A stretch of DNA of 64,000 nt from Lunularia cruciata (Eukaryota; Streptophyta; Marchantiopsida; Lunulariales; Lunulariaceae). Shown piece by piece: positions 45,560 through 57,469 of this stretch; position 1 is the stretch's first letter, and each line of letters starts with the position of its first letter. The stretch spans positions 25,744,333 through 25,808,332 of the forward strand of contig OX419756.1 in NCBI GenBank assembly GCA_948567375.1. Direction: 5' to 3'. The notes below the pieces were generated by a model. That model was not told the origin of the DNA, did no database searches, and saw only the letters and a list, made by a program, of their open reading frames with translations. Both the position numbers and the translations under genes were made by a program.

Positions 45560-45974
45560 GAGTTGCACTTTCTTCATCTTTCTTCACTTTGAGTTTCTAC
45601 CGAGAAATCACACCTCCTGCATGCACCGGTTACTATCAATCAAACTTTGCACATATGGGCCGCCGGTTTTTGAACGGTCCCTTCTTGAATTTCTTGCCCC
45701 GATGAAAGGTTGTTAGACTGACTTTGCCTCGGGTTGAGCTCCCCCCGATACAAAGACTCCTTACTTCGGATTGTGTGCTGACAGGGCATTTCCGAGTACT
45801 TTGCCTTATGACCCGAAGTCACTTTACTTTGGGTTTCATCCCGAAGACTCTTTTCTTTGGGTTTCATCCCGAAGACTCTTTTCTTTGTCTTCTTTGGCCA
45901 TACAAGCGCAATCAGACTTCTCTATACACTTCTTCTTCTTTATTTTGAAAAAAAAATGTGGGCACTACACCTAT

Positions 45975-47360
45975 GAATCAATACTATATGCTAAATGAAA
46001 TGGAGAATATTTGGTGGAAGTCTTCATGGTTGTCCTATACTCCCACAAAATTGCATGAATCTTCTTGTCACAATGATACTTAGCCCCTTCCATTTTTCAT
46101 CTCTGCCAAACATCATGCACAAGGTCTAATGGGTTCTCTGTGCCAAGGTGTTTGAGTTTGGCTTATTGGATGTAGTTACTCTACATGTGATAGAGAAATA
46201 TTGTAGCATGGCTATAAACTTCTCTCTACCTGGCTAATGCTTCCTATAAACTCTCCTCTTCTATCACCCAAACCTAGTAATAATGCATTCATAGAGAAAT
46301 CTACCAACTTCATCTTCATTCTTGTCCTTCAACGGTCTAGCCTCAACCCACTTGGTAATGTAATCAATAACTACCACAATGTACCAACTTTTCCTTAAGG
46401 TTCTATTGAGAGGACCTACAAAGTCAATTCTCCACTTCTCAAAAGCTCCTAGCAAAGGAATCAATCTAAGAAGTGGAGTGGAAGTAGAATTTCTAGCAAA
46501 AGCTTGATAAACATTACAAGTTTTCCAATAATCAAGACAATCATTGAAAATCTCCCTCCAATGGTAACTTGCATCTAGAATCTTGAAAGTAGTCATCTTT
46601 CTTGCAAAGTGTCTCCCACACATTAAAGCTTCATGAGTAGGATAGACTCCTGGTTACTCACTGCTCTTTGAAGTAGACCATATGCTCCTTGGTAAAAAAG
46701 AATATCTTCCACCATTATGTAAGGTCTGGATCTTTTTGCAAGGGCCTTCCTCTCCCTAACATGCATCCCTTCTAGATAGTTACCTATTTTAACAAAGTCC
46801 AAAATCTCCTTCTACTCTATTGGAAACTCTTGGTTGATTGAGATTGTCATGAGCTTCTCATCCAAGAAAGAATCATCCATTGGTTCAACTCCAGCATGAT
46901 CATAGGCCATAGATAATAAATCAGCATTTGCATGCTTCTTCCATGGCCTATCCTTAATGGTGTAGTCATTCTCAAACAAGAGTATCATCCACCTTGCTTC
47001 CACATTAGGCTGGTTGAAGATGTACTTCAAAGCCTTGTGATCCGTGATAATGGTTGCTTTCCCTCCAATCAAGTAGTGTCTAAACTTCTTAAGACTAAAG
47101 ATCATTACCAACATCATAGAGAAAAGTGTCATTCTCTTTCTATGACTAAGTGGTTCCTTTCTATTAAAACCATCTATCTACTAGCATAAGCTATTGGATT
47201 ATCATGCCTATCTTGGTCTAATTGATTAAGAGTGCATCTTATAGCTACATTGGAAGCATTAGTGTAGAAGATGAAAGGCTTACTCCAATAAGCTTTATCA
47301 AGAATTGGAGCTACAACAAGGGATTGCTTGAGCTCATCAAAAGCTTTGAGAGCCACATTA
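45975..47360 (-). pseudogene. G2 Ty3-type RNase H and integrase
   Basis: Minus strand, in order. 47,356-47,174 has KAFDELKQSLVVAPIL and FIFYTNASNVAI, the end of RT and start of RNase H. 47,132-46,812 has KKFRHYLIGGKATIITDHKA and YIFNQPNVEARW (RNase H and tether). 46,623-46,264 has the integrase core with FEKWRIDFVGPLNR (first catalytic Asp) and VVVIDYITKWVEARPLK. Between these are stops and frameshifts. Downstream it resumes at 42,179 after X7. Upstream RT sequence is missing beyond about 47,360. It is a different Ty3 lineage from G1: no PHD or methyltransferase was seen. Confidence 0.8.
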
Positions 47361-48367
47361 GAGCACTCTCAAGCTAGGGGTCTTCATAGGCAAGCAGTAG
47401 TAGGAGTACACATCACATCTATTGCCTTTTCAAGTCACTTATCAAATAGATTGATAGAGTACTTCTATCACACAACCCAACAAAAATTTTCATGTTGCTT
47501 ATCAGGTGGTGACTACATGGTCTCTCCCTTGGGTTGGCTTGGGGGTCTAAGTTTTGTTTGGTTTGTGACCCTTGGGTTTCATTAGACTACCCAATCCCTA
47601 CTTGGATTCCCCTTTGTACTTCTTTCCTTTAAGGTCTTTTTTTTGTGCAATTAAAAGTCAATGACAAATATCTTGCAATTTTGGAAACCCTTATTCTCCA
47701 TTCATTGTGTCTTTTATGATTATTTAGTCAATTTAGTTATTTAGAGTACACATTTTGGATTCAATCTAGCTATTATTGAAAGGATAATCTATCCCAAAGA
47801 ACAAACTTGGACACATGTTTAAGTAGCTTGTTGTTTGATTCAAGTGCTATACTATAGATGTTGTGCAGCAGATTGAAGGTCATTAATACAAATATTCTTC
47901 CTATCTTTTGTTGTTTTATCATGAAATGATCTATCAAATTTATCAATTTGGTTGGATCAGATTCCATTTTGAAGAACAATAGATGCATCAAGGAGGAATC
48001 AACAAGCAATTCATAAAGCCAAAGTCATTGATCAAAGAGACTTAGCCCCATTTTACCTTTGTATTTATCCTCTTTTATCCTTGCATGGCTTGATGGGTCT
48101 TTTCCATCCTTCTTGTTAATCTATATGGTCAAATTTGTTAGTTGATTAGAGAGTAGCATGCACTTCTTTTCTCAAGTCATAATAGTTTTTTACCATAACA
48201 CTAAGTTTCAATCAGCCAAAGGGTTTAAGATCTTAATGTTGGGATTCAGATTTGGATCCAAAAAACACAAGTCAAATAGAAACTTTAATTATAATGAGTA
48301 AGAAATTTTTATAGTACCATGTTATTCTAGTATTTACACTAGTAATTGGACCAAAGCTTTCCGTCAT
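47361..48367. other. AT-rich stretch without assignable content
   Basis: The sequence between the truncated G2 element and the terminus of X8. The open frame at 48,009-47,773 (minus) has no recognisable motif. No repeats shared with the rest of the window were seen. Confidence 0.5.
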
Positions 48368-48924
48368 TATGACAACCCGGCAAATATCATTTTTTGATAA
48401 TTGGGTAAGTAAAGTTTGTTCCCATAGAGATATTGGTCAGAATTGGTCAAATACAAAGTAAAGTAACAATTTCAGTTCTTCTTGGGTTCCTCTTTAATCT
48501 CTTAGGTAGAAACCACACCCAGAAGAGAGTAACAAGCTCACAATCTTGACAACTTATCACAAATTCACACACTATGGTACCCATATTTTTTATTTTTTTA
48601 TGGTTAGTAGTGTTTAAGAGACGAAGTAAGCACGGAAAAGTCAAATTGCGGACAAAGAAGAGGCAAAAGTAACTTCAGAGGAAAGCCAAAGAAGCTGACA
48701 TCGGATCCGATGATGGAGGTACTCGGAAGAGGAGTGCGCCGGAAGCAGGCCGAAGATCATCGTATTTGGGTTGGAAAACACGGAAATGATGAGGACATTT
48801 AACAGCCTCGGTACGTGGCAAGAAAGTACATTTCAAGAAACGGCGGGGGCAGAAGAAGCATATCTTGATAGTGACCAGTAGTGCAAGCAGAAGAGAGAAA
48901 CTCATAGACAAAATTGACTGAAGA

Positions 48925-51474
48925 ATGACTGCAATTTGGGGCAATATAAAATTGCGAATGCGCAGGGGGAAGTTGAATTTGCTGAGTAAATTTCCAATTC
49001 CTTTGAGTAGTCATCCTACAGGAATGCGTGTCCGAAAGCCCATCGAGAGTGAAATTTTCCAAAACCCTGAGGGAGTTAGAGTGTCTCGTCCAGGAGAGGG
49101 GCTGATCTTCCAACAGCGTATAACGAGAGAACAAATCATGGCAAAGAAGGTGGCCAACGCGCTGGCAGTGAGAGGTTTTGCAATTCAAAGGGTAGATGTA
49201 GTAGCGAGGATCGAAGTCTTGGTTAGACTTTGTATCACCTTTTTAGCCTGGAACTGGAATTTCAGTTTCTCGGGAGTGATGGCAGAGATCGCTGCCAGTA
49301 ATTGTGAGGAGTGTCCCAAAGTGGAGGGGAAGAGAGGCAATCCGGCTTGATGGACTGAGTCGGATTGGAAGTTAGTCCTGGGGAGAGAAGTAGGAGAGCC
49401 GATAGGAATCACCTTCTATCGGAAGTGTGATGCTATAGAGGAGACAGCGGAGATTCATAATTCGTTTTTCGTCCCAAGAACTACGAATGGTTACAAGGTG
49501 GAGTCCTATTGGGACCCGATCCGAAGAAGTATCATAGGGGCGATGATGGCTATGTTCAAGCCGGAGCAAACAACATACGTAACCATGCAGCAGGTGGTTT
49601 TCTTCCACCAGATGTTTGCAGAAGTACCCGTGAATTGGGCGAAGTGTTTCCATCACCGAACAAGGTAGATGGTGGTGAAGTGGAGAACGGGTTCACCACC
49701 GCATTATTTTGCACCATTCGCAGCACATTTCTACTTCAGCCTAAACTTGCTCTCTAAAGACAAGAGGCATCGTATGGTCTCCCACATGCACCCTGATTTG
49801 AGACAAGAAGCCGACGAAGAGGAGCGACAGTATATGCTTCAGCTGCGGGCAAATGACGAATACTTTGCGAGAACGGGACAGTGGAAGATCAAAGATGTGG
49901 CCAGTCCAAAGACGAAGAAGCAAAGTAAACCTGAAGAAGCTAAACCATTGGCCATCCAATGCAAGACTCGGAGGCTGATGTTGAAGACCACTAACGTCGT
50001 GAGAAGGACATCTTCGGGATCGGATTCGGATGAAGAAACTGAGTCGCAAGAAGAGGACTCAAAAGAAGAAGAGCTCACGTTGAAGAGTGGGGAGTCGGGT
50101 AGCAAAAGTGATGGAGAGCCCAAAGTCCAGCAATTGGTGGTGGTGAGTGAAGCTGGTGAGGCAATGGTGGAGAACAAGCCAACACCCGAAGCAAAGAAGA
50201 AATATCCCGCGTGGCCGAGTTCAAGAGGCCAAGACGAAGATAGCGCTGACACTATGAAGATACAAAGATCGCGACTTCAGATGAAGGAGCCAATGACACA
50301 GGAAAAGACTCCATACAAAGGAGGCAATGATGAAGAAGAAACTTTTGGCGAGATAGCATATTTGACAAGGGTGATCACACCTATGCTCAAACTATTGAAA
50401 GAACATCGGATGGGAATTGCCCAAGATCGAGTAAAAGGGATGAATGAGCTACAGGTGGTGGAGCATCTGTTGAAGGAAGTGAAGGAGCTGCAGGAGCATC
50501 AAAGCCGAAGAAGTGCGGAAATTGAAGATCTTCGGAGGGAGGAAGACTCGAGGAAGAAACTGCTGAGCCTGCTACAAGAGAGTTGCACAAAGAAGGAGAG
50601 GGACCTGCAAAAGCAAGCCGGAGAGTTGAAGGAGTAGGCGATGTGGCTCAGCAAGATGCAGGAGGAAGTAAGTAATGTGCGCATCAAGAATGTCCATTTT
50701 AAGGCGATGAACATCGTGATGGAGCAAGAATTGGACAGCTTGAAGAAGAGTGCCGCAGCAAAAGATCAAGCATGGCAGAGAGAATTGGCGTCTAGGCAAG
50801 AAGAAGAAGAGCATTTGTGTGAAATTGTCAAGAGTGCGGAGCAGCAGAAAACACAGTATGTAGAGGAGAAGAAGATGCTCGCTGCAGAATACAAAGACGA
50901 GTTGCAGATGTATCGGGAGGAGTTGAAGGTGGAACGTTCTCGAGGATACGCATCGGAATCAGTAGGGGACCTTGCTGGGAGATTACAAGCAATCTTAAGC
51001 ACGGAGGCTGAAGGAAGATTGGAAGAAGCTCGTCTGCATGAGTTGAAGTTACTTGTGCAGGAAACTCGGAAGCGAAGAGCCAAGGATGTGGATATGAACA
51101 CATTGCTGATTTAGTTGAGAGAACGCATAGATAGAAAAATGTTGGAAGTAGAGAATAATGTTAGTCTTAGATTGGATTTAGTCAATTCGGAGTTAGAGAA
51201 AATTCAGAATAGTGTGACAGTAGAGAAGAAACCCAATGTCGCAGAAGTTGGAATTCAGGTGTCATCGGACTTGATAATTGACACATTAGAGAAGAGTGGA
51301 TCGGGAAATAAGAGTGGAGATGGAGTAACCTAGAGTTCAATTACAGATTGTAGTAAAGAAGTTGTAGAATTAGTAAAGAAATTAGTAGAATCAGTCATGC
51401 CCGAGGAAGGTGAAATAGCAAGAAGATCATCGGGTTTGGAAGCCGATGATGAGGTAGACATCGGATTGGGATAG
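48925..51474 (+). pseudogene. Family X LTR-encoded protein (X9, best copy), unknown function
   Basis: One frame of 850 codons with no frameshift. The only five internal stops are TGA at 49,348-49,350 (Arg position) and TAG at 49,666-49,668, 50,635-50,637, 51,112-51,114 and 51,331-51,333 (Gln positions); each is one C-to-T change. The N-terminal ~270 residues look globular: VDVVARIEVLVRLCITFLAW, FKPEQTTYVTMQQVVFFHQM, VPVNWAKCFH, YFAPFAAHFYFSLNLLS. Next a Lys-rich then Ser/Glu/Asp-rich stretch, then about 400 residues of Glu/Lys/Gln heptads with EARLHELKLLVQETRKRRAK, and the end DDEVDIGLG. No RT, integrase or zinc motif. The ancestral start is probably 48,982, where ATG has become CTG. Coiled-coil structural or RNA-binding roles are possible; none is shown. 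Confidence 0.75.
48945..48951 (+). promoter_or_regulatory. TATA box upstream of the X9 LTR reading frame
   Basis: TATAAAA, 373 bp from the LTR 5' end and about 37 bp before the codon that aligns with the start Met of X5 and X7 (CTG at 48,982 here). Confidence 0.5.
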
Positions 51475-52570
51475 AAGTTGATTTGGAGATAGGAAGGGTC
51501 AGATATGAAGAGATAGATTGTCACTTGGGATCTATAGGTAGGAATAGATGTTAGGAAGCGGTGCCTAGGAAGACAAGTCTGCCGTTTGCTTCAGTATTTA
51601 AGTGTAGCATTCGCAGTATGATGTTATTCAGTATTCATATTTCTGAAGATAGATAAAGCGAAGTGTTGTTCTCAGTACTTGTCGCTTAAGCTTAATTCCG
51701 ATTGTCAATTTTGTGTGTGTATTTGTGAGTGTGTGGAGAATTCTGAAGAGCAAGTCAGTGTGTCTGTGGATGTTGGAATCTGCAGCCTTGATCTTCATTC
51801 TGTGTGTTTGATCCTGAGGGAAGTGCATCGGAGCAATGCCTTGATAGATCTGAGAGGAATTGTAGTGTTGGTAGTATTTTGCATTTGTGAGTGCAACACG
51901 AAGTTGATGTGAAGCAATTTTGATCGAGGAAGTTGTGCCTTCAGTGGAGGGGTGGAACACAATTCTGAGGCAAAATCGGTCTTTGTAGTGAAGTGCCGTC
52001 TTCGGGAGAATGTGAATCATCACAATCAAGAGTTGTTTGGACAGAATTTACTATGATGTGATTATATGTGTGTATTCGTGACAAGTTGTCAAGTTTGTGA
52101 GCTTGTTACTCTCTTCTAGGTGTAGTTTCTACCTGAGAGATTAAAGAAGCAATCAAGAAGAACTGCAATTGTGAATTTTGACTTTGTATTTGACCAATTC
52201 AAGGCATTGCTCCGATTGCACTTCACTCAAGATCAAAAACACACAAAATGAAGATCAAGGCTATAGAATCCAACATCCAACATGAACACTGACTTGGACT
52301 TCAAAATTCTCCACACACTTAAAAACACAAACACAATGTTGATACCCAGAATCAAGCTCAAGCGACGAGCACTAAAATCAGCACTTCACTTTATCTATCT
52401 TTAGAAATTATGAATACTGAACAATATTTTACTATGAATGCCACCTTTAAATAGTGAAGCAATCAACAATTACTAACAACTATACCATTCTACAACAACT
52501 CTTCTAACATGTAGATCCAAAATGACAATGCACCTCTTCATATTTGTCTCTTCATATCTCAAAATTGTTT

Positions 52571-55110
52571 TTACTCCAATCTAATGTCAATCTCTTCATT
52601 GGCTTCCAAACCCGATGATCTTCTTATTACTTCTCCTTCTTTGGGTATATCTAGTTTTACAAAATCCATCACTATTTCTACTACTTCTTCACTAGGAACT
52701 ACAATTGAGGTCATAGGTAACCCTTCTATCTCTTTATCTCCTGACCCACTCTTCTTTAATACCCTAGATAATTGATCCAATGACACTTGTACTCCTACCT
52801 CTGCAACATTGGATCTCTTCTCCTCCTTCACACTACTCCTAATTCTTTCTAACTCTGAATTCACTAGATCTAATCTGAGACTGATATTGTCTCCTACTTC
52901 TAACATCTTCCTATCTACTTGCTCCCTTAGTTGAATCAAAAGAGTCTTCATATCAACATCATTTGCTCTTCTCCTTTGAGTTTCATGCACAAGCAGCTTT
53001 AACTCGTGTAGTCTTGCTTCTTCCAACCTTCCTTCAGCCTCCGTGCACAACATTGCTCGCAATTTTCCAACAACTTTTCCTATTGATTTTGATGCATAAC
53101 CCAAGATCACTCTGCCTTCAACTCCTCACGGTACATCTTCAACTCGTTTTTGTACTCAGCAGCAAGCATCTTCTTCTCCTTTGCATATTGAGAACTCTAT
53201 AACTCAACACTTCTTACCAAGTCTTTCAATCTTCCTTCCTCTTGATGTTTGATTGCCAACTCTCTTTGCCATGCTTGATATTTCTTGGTTGCACTCTTCT
53301 TCAAGCCCTCTAACTCTTGCTCCATCACTGCTGCCATTGCTTTCACATGAATACTTTTGATGCATGCCTACTGACCTGAACTGACCTCCTCTTCATCTTT
53401 GTCAGCAACATTGTCTACTCCTTCAACTCTTCAGCTTGACATTGCATTTCTCTCCCTCTCAACTCAAAAAATCTCTTGCAATTTCTTGCAAGTCTTCTTC
53501 TTTAAGACTATATCTACCTAGAGCTCTTCAACTTCTTCTTCTCTTTGAGTTACTCATTCCTGCAATCCCTTCATCTCCACTAGCCAATACTTCATCACCT
53601 GCAACTCATTCTTTGCCTTCATACAAGATTGCGGAATTACCTTATGTTGCTCTTTCAATAGCTCCAACAATGGAGTCACAACTTGTGTTAAATAATGTAC
53701 TCCTCCAAAGTCCTCTTTGTCTTTGGCTCCTTCTTCATACTTTGTCTCTTCTGTCGGCTCCTTCTTCCAAAGTCTTGATCTTTGTACTTTCAACAATACT
53801 GCATTTGAGCTTCCTTCTTCCTTACCAGCTGAACTTGGGCCTATAGGGTCTTCCTTCTTTTGCTTGGTCTCCATCTCTTCCATGACCAGGGCTACATAGG
53901 GATTAGCACTTCCCTCTATATAGTCAATCATTGCATGAAAGTCTTCATATTCTTCTGCTTTGACCAATTGCTGAACTTCTTCTTTACCTTCACTCTCACT
54001 TCCAAATTCCCCACTTTGCAATATGAGTTCCGCTCCTTTTGTGTCTTCTCTTCTAGACTCTGCCTCCCCTTCAAACTTGGTTTCCGATGACTCTTCTTTC
54101 ACTGCCTTCTTACTCCGCACAATGAGTCTTTGGATCTTCTATTGCACTAGAGGCAACTCTTCTTCTTTAGGTTTAGTTCGCTTCTTCTTCTTTGGACTTC
54201 TGACTTCTTTCATCTCCCACTATCTTGTTCTAAGGAAATGGTTATCACTTGCTCGTAGGTGTGCCATGTAGTGCTATTCTTCTTCATCCACTTCTCGTTG
54301 GCAATCAAGATGGAAATGTGACACCATGCAATGCCTCTCCTCCGCTGTCAGCAAATTCAACCCAAAGTAGAAATGTGTTGCAAACGGTGCAAAATAATGT
54401 GGAGGCAAATTAGTTCTCCAATTGATGACCATCTGCCTTGTTTGCTGGTGGAAGCACTTTGCCCAATTCACCTTCATTCCTGCAAACATTTGGTAGAAAT
54501 AGACTGCCTGCTGCATGTTCACGTATGTTGTTTGTTTAGGTTTGAACATAGCCATTATTGCTCCTACGATGCTTTGTTTAATCAGGTCCTGATAGGACTC
54601 CACCTTGTAACCATTAGTTGTATGGAGAGCAAAGAATGAATTGCAAATTTCTGTAGTCTCCTTTGCAGCATCACACTCTCGATAGAAGGTGATCCTAGTT
54701 GGCTCTATGGCTTCCTTCCCCAACACTAACCTCCAATCCGACTTAGTTCATTGGGTCAAATTTCTTCTCTTCTCCTTGACTTCAAGGCCTTCTGCACAAT
54801 TACTGGCAGCTATCTCTGCCACAACTCCTGGAAAACTGAAATTCTAGTTCCACGCTAAAAAGGTAATACAAAGTCTATTCAAGACTTTGATCCTTGCTAT
54901 GACATCTAACCTCCAAATTGCAAAGCTCCTTACTGCAAGGGCGTTCTTGATCTTCTTCACCATGATTTTCTCTCGTGTTCTTTGGCACTGGAAAACTATT
55001 CCCTCACCTGGACGTGACACTCTAACCTCTTCTAGACTTTGGAAATTTTCACTCTCGATCGGCTTCTTGACATGTATTAGTGCAGGATGACTAATCAAAG
55101 GGACAAGACA
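52571..55110 (-). pseudogene. Family X LTR-encoded protein (X8 copy)
   Basis: It begins MSSRCLVPLISHPALIHVKK (about 55,119). Segments follow at 54,726-54,274 (RITFYRECDAAKETTEI, PPHYFAPFATHFYFGLNLLT), 54,120-53,554 (acidic, then helix-rich) and 53,110-52,571 (EARLHELKLLVHETQRRRAN, end LEANEEIDIRLE). It is more decayed than X9, with frameshifts between segments. It is closer to X9 than to X5 and X7 in the N-terminal part. Confidence 0.65.
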
Positions 55111-55533
55111 TCTACTTGACATATTTGATTTCCCCCTGCACAATTGCAATTTTTATTACCCCGAAGTGCAATCATTCTTCAATCAATTTCAAAATTGACT
55201 CCCTCTTCTTCTGCATGTTCATTTTGTTTTATTGTCACAACATGCTTCTTTTTCCTCCGCTGTCTTTTTGAAGTGTACTTTCTTGCCACGTAGAGAGGTT
55301 GTTACACTGTCTTCATATCCACCCTTGCTGCACAATCTGAAGATGATTCTCTTCAAACTTGTCTCTTTGTACACCCCTTCCGAGTACTTCCATTTTCCAA
55401 CCCAAAGTCAACTTCTTTGGGTTTACTCCAAAGATACACCCATCCATTCTTTTCTTCATAATTTGGCTTTCTTACTCACTTCTTCCTCAAAAAGCTAACA
55501 AAATAGAAGAAAACAAAAAATGTGGGCACCACA

Positions 55534-56969
55534 ATCACCAAATTCTATTTTTTTTTATTAACTGAATTGTCACCAAGATAGTGGCCAATAGGCCCAAAAA
55601 TGTAACCAATAGGAAAGGAGAAAAGGAAACCCAAAAGGTCCATAAAGGAAGGAAGGATACAAGATCCAACAAAAGAGGGAAAAAGGCATGGAGAAATCAA
55701 AGCCCACATGGCATAAAGAACAAAGCACAATGTAGCAATGCAAATAGTAGAATATACAATCTAAGTGACAAAGGTACTATTTAATGGCAGAGTGTGATAT
55801 AGATCTTCCAACAATATGTTTGGGAAAAGTTGGGGTGTGGTGCTTTCAATGAATTGAGCATTCCTACTATTGAGGCTTGTTGATGAAGACTTAGAGCTTA
55901 TGACCTTTGTAGGGAGTTAGAGACCCTTTGCCAAAAATACAAAGTCATCATGGTGAGTGAGGAAGTCAAAGTGTCTCTCTTTTGTAGTGAGCCCCATGTT
56001 GTCTCTTGAAGGAGCACATCAAACTGATGGTGAAGGTTGCTAAAAAGCTCCATTGCTAGGGGGAGAAAGGTGCTAGAGGCAAGCCATGGGGCATAGTTAT
56101 CCTCCTTGCCTTAATGGTGATGATTGTTGCAGCTCTTGCTTAATTGCTAGCTTGTGCCAATGACTTTGGTCTAAGTGGGTTTGCCACCACCACATATACA
56201 ATGTACATTATCTATGGTGTCCTATTTATTCAAATTTTTCTTTTGTTGATCATATTATGCCTAAGTGCTATAGAACAACTAGAAATGCTATAGTTACTCA
56301 AAGATTGCCTCAAATGGAGAGGTACTCAAAGAAATGACAATGAAAGCTAGGATGGGAGGAGCACTCAAAGTAACATAGGATAATCCTAAGTACTTACAAG
56401 CTAGACTACTTGTAGGATGTTAAGCACTTAGAGTAATGTAGGATGGTCTTGAATGCTGACAAGAAGGATGAGTCTATAGGCCAAATGATTTACATGGCTA
56501 AGTATCATGGTGGCAAGAAAAGCTCTATCATAAAGGAAGATGAGAAGCACTCAAAAGAGGTGTAGAATAGCCCCAGGTGCCCAAGGAGGGAATAACACTT
56601 GGAGTGATGTGGAATCATTTGGAGTACTTGCAAGAGATGCAACAATTGGGGTGCCAATAGGTGAGGCATACAAGCCCTAGTGCCACCTTGGCACTTGGAC
56701 TTAAGTGCCATTGCGATTTGAACATGTAGCTAATAGCACTTGCCACCAAGGACCGTTACCTACAAGATAATTGTTGGCACTTGATGGCAAGCATGGCACA
56801 AAGGAAGGTAATTGGGAATGAATTTTGGCATGTGGGAGGATGACTTCTCATCAACTCCTTGCTTGCCTCCTTGTCTTCCAAAATCACTATGTGTTCTACA
56901 CCCTTCTTCATGTAGATGGTCAATGCATAAACCTTGTTCGAAAATGAGAAGATTAACCTCCTACAGTGC
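55534..56969. other. Decayed repeat DNA without recognisable coding
   Basis: The sequence between X8 and the minus-strand RT fragment. Short open pieces (for example 57,004-56,756 on minus) continue degenerate Ty3 sequence. Nothing else is assignable. Confidence 0.4.
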
Positions 56970-57415
56970 CTAGCCATCCTCAAGAATTGGCATAACTTTG
57001 TCAAGCTTGAAAGGAATAGAGGGGTCTAAGATTTTCCTCACCTTCTCAAGATCAACTTCTATTCCATCCTTGGAAATGATGTGCCTCAAAAGTAAACCTT
57101 CTTCACAACCAAAAATGCACTTCTTTGGGTTGAGTGATGCATTTGCTTCATCTAAGCATTGCAAGACCTTGATCATTTTCTTGAAGTGCTCATCCCTACT
57201 TCCATAGACACAAAAGTCAACAATGAGATCTTTGAGAAATTTCCCAATGAAAGTTTCTAACACCTTGTTCATGAATCATTGGAATGTGGCTAGAATATTG
57301 CAAAGCCTAAAAGGCATGACCTTGAAAGCATAAGTCCCCCAAGCTGTGGTGAATGTGATGAGTTGTTGATGCTTTGGTGCAATCCTGATTTGGTTGTACC
57401 CACTCTAACCATCTC
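56970..57415 (-). pseudogene. Ty3-type reverse transcriptase fragment
   Basis: Minus strand. It encodes GYNQIRIAP, TTAWGTYAFKVMPFRLCN, ATFQ, then MNKVLETFIGKFLKDLIVDF, CVYGSRDEHFKK and NPKKCIFGCEEGLLLRHIIS. The catalytic box expected as IDDFCVYG reads IVDFCVYG, so the first Asp of the DD pair is Val. It is typical of the plant Ty3 lineage also represented by G2. Only the palm and start of the connection remain. Confidence 0.8.
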
Positions 57416-57469
57416 CAAAACTGTACTTTTGATGACTTGCAACCTTCTCCAAGGTCTCATTAATGAATG

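Larger units (their letters stand above)
42180..45969 (-). mobile_element. X7: long-form family X solo LTR with perfect target duplication
   Basis: 3,790 bp, minus strand. The right end reads TGTAGTGCCCACATTTTTT on minus and the left end is TGTGACAACC. Identical flanks: cctat at 42,175-42,179 and 45,970-45,974. It is inserted in the integrase of the G2 Ty3 element. It contains one of the two least-broken copies of the LTR protein gene (45,532-42,973). It is the best reference copy for the family boundaries. Confidence 0.93.
48572..52199 (+). mobile_element. X9: long-form family X LTR inserted in X8, 3' end deleted
   Basis: It starts TATGGTACCCATATTTTTTA (family 5' end with one change) directly against X8 sequence. 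It ends at ...GTATTTGACCAATTC (52,199), about 75 bp short of the family end. It carries the best-preserved LTR reading frame in the window. The upstream TATA box is at 48,945-48,951 and the downstream TATA-like box at about 51,595-51,602. Confidence 0.82.
48368..55533 (-). mobile_element. X8: long-form family X LTR interrupted by X9
   Basis: The left piece 48,368-48,571 begins TATGACAACCCGGCAAATAT (the family 3' end with one change). The right piece 52,200-55,533 ends at the family 5' terminus (minus strand TGTGGTGCCCACATTTTTTG). About 215 bp of X8 are missing at the right junction with X9, so the insertion was followed by a deletion. Flanks gtcat and atcac are not a clean duplication. It contains a broken copy of the LTR protein gene. 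Confidence 0.78.

Noticed and set aside
42180-45969. Family X as a DNA transposon
   Set aside because: The ends are only short imperfect inverted repeats (TGTGG.../...TCACA), the duplication is 5 bp, no transposase is seen, and X1 is followed by a primer binding site. An LTR fits better.
47773-48009. 78-codon minus-strand frame
   Set aside because: No motif, AT-rich context, no neighbouring signals.
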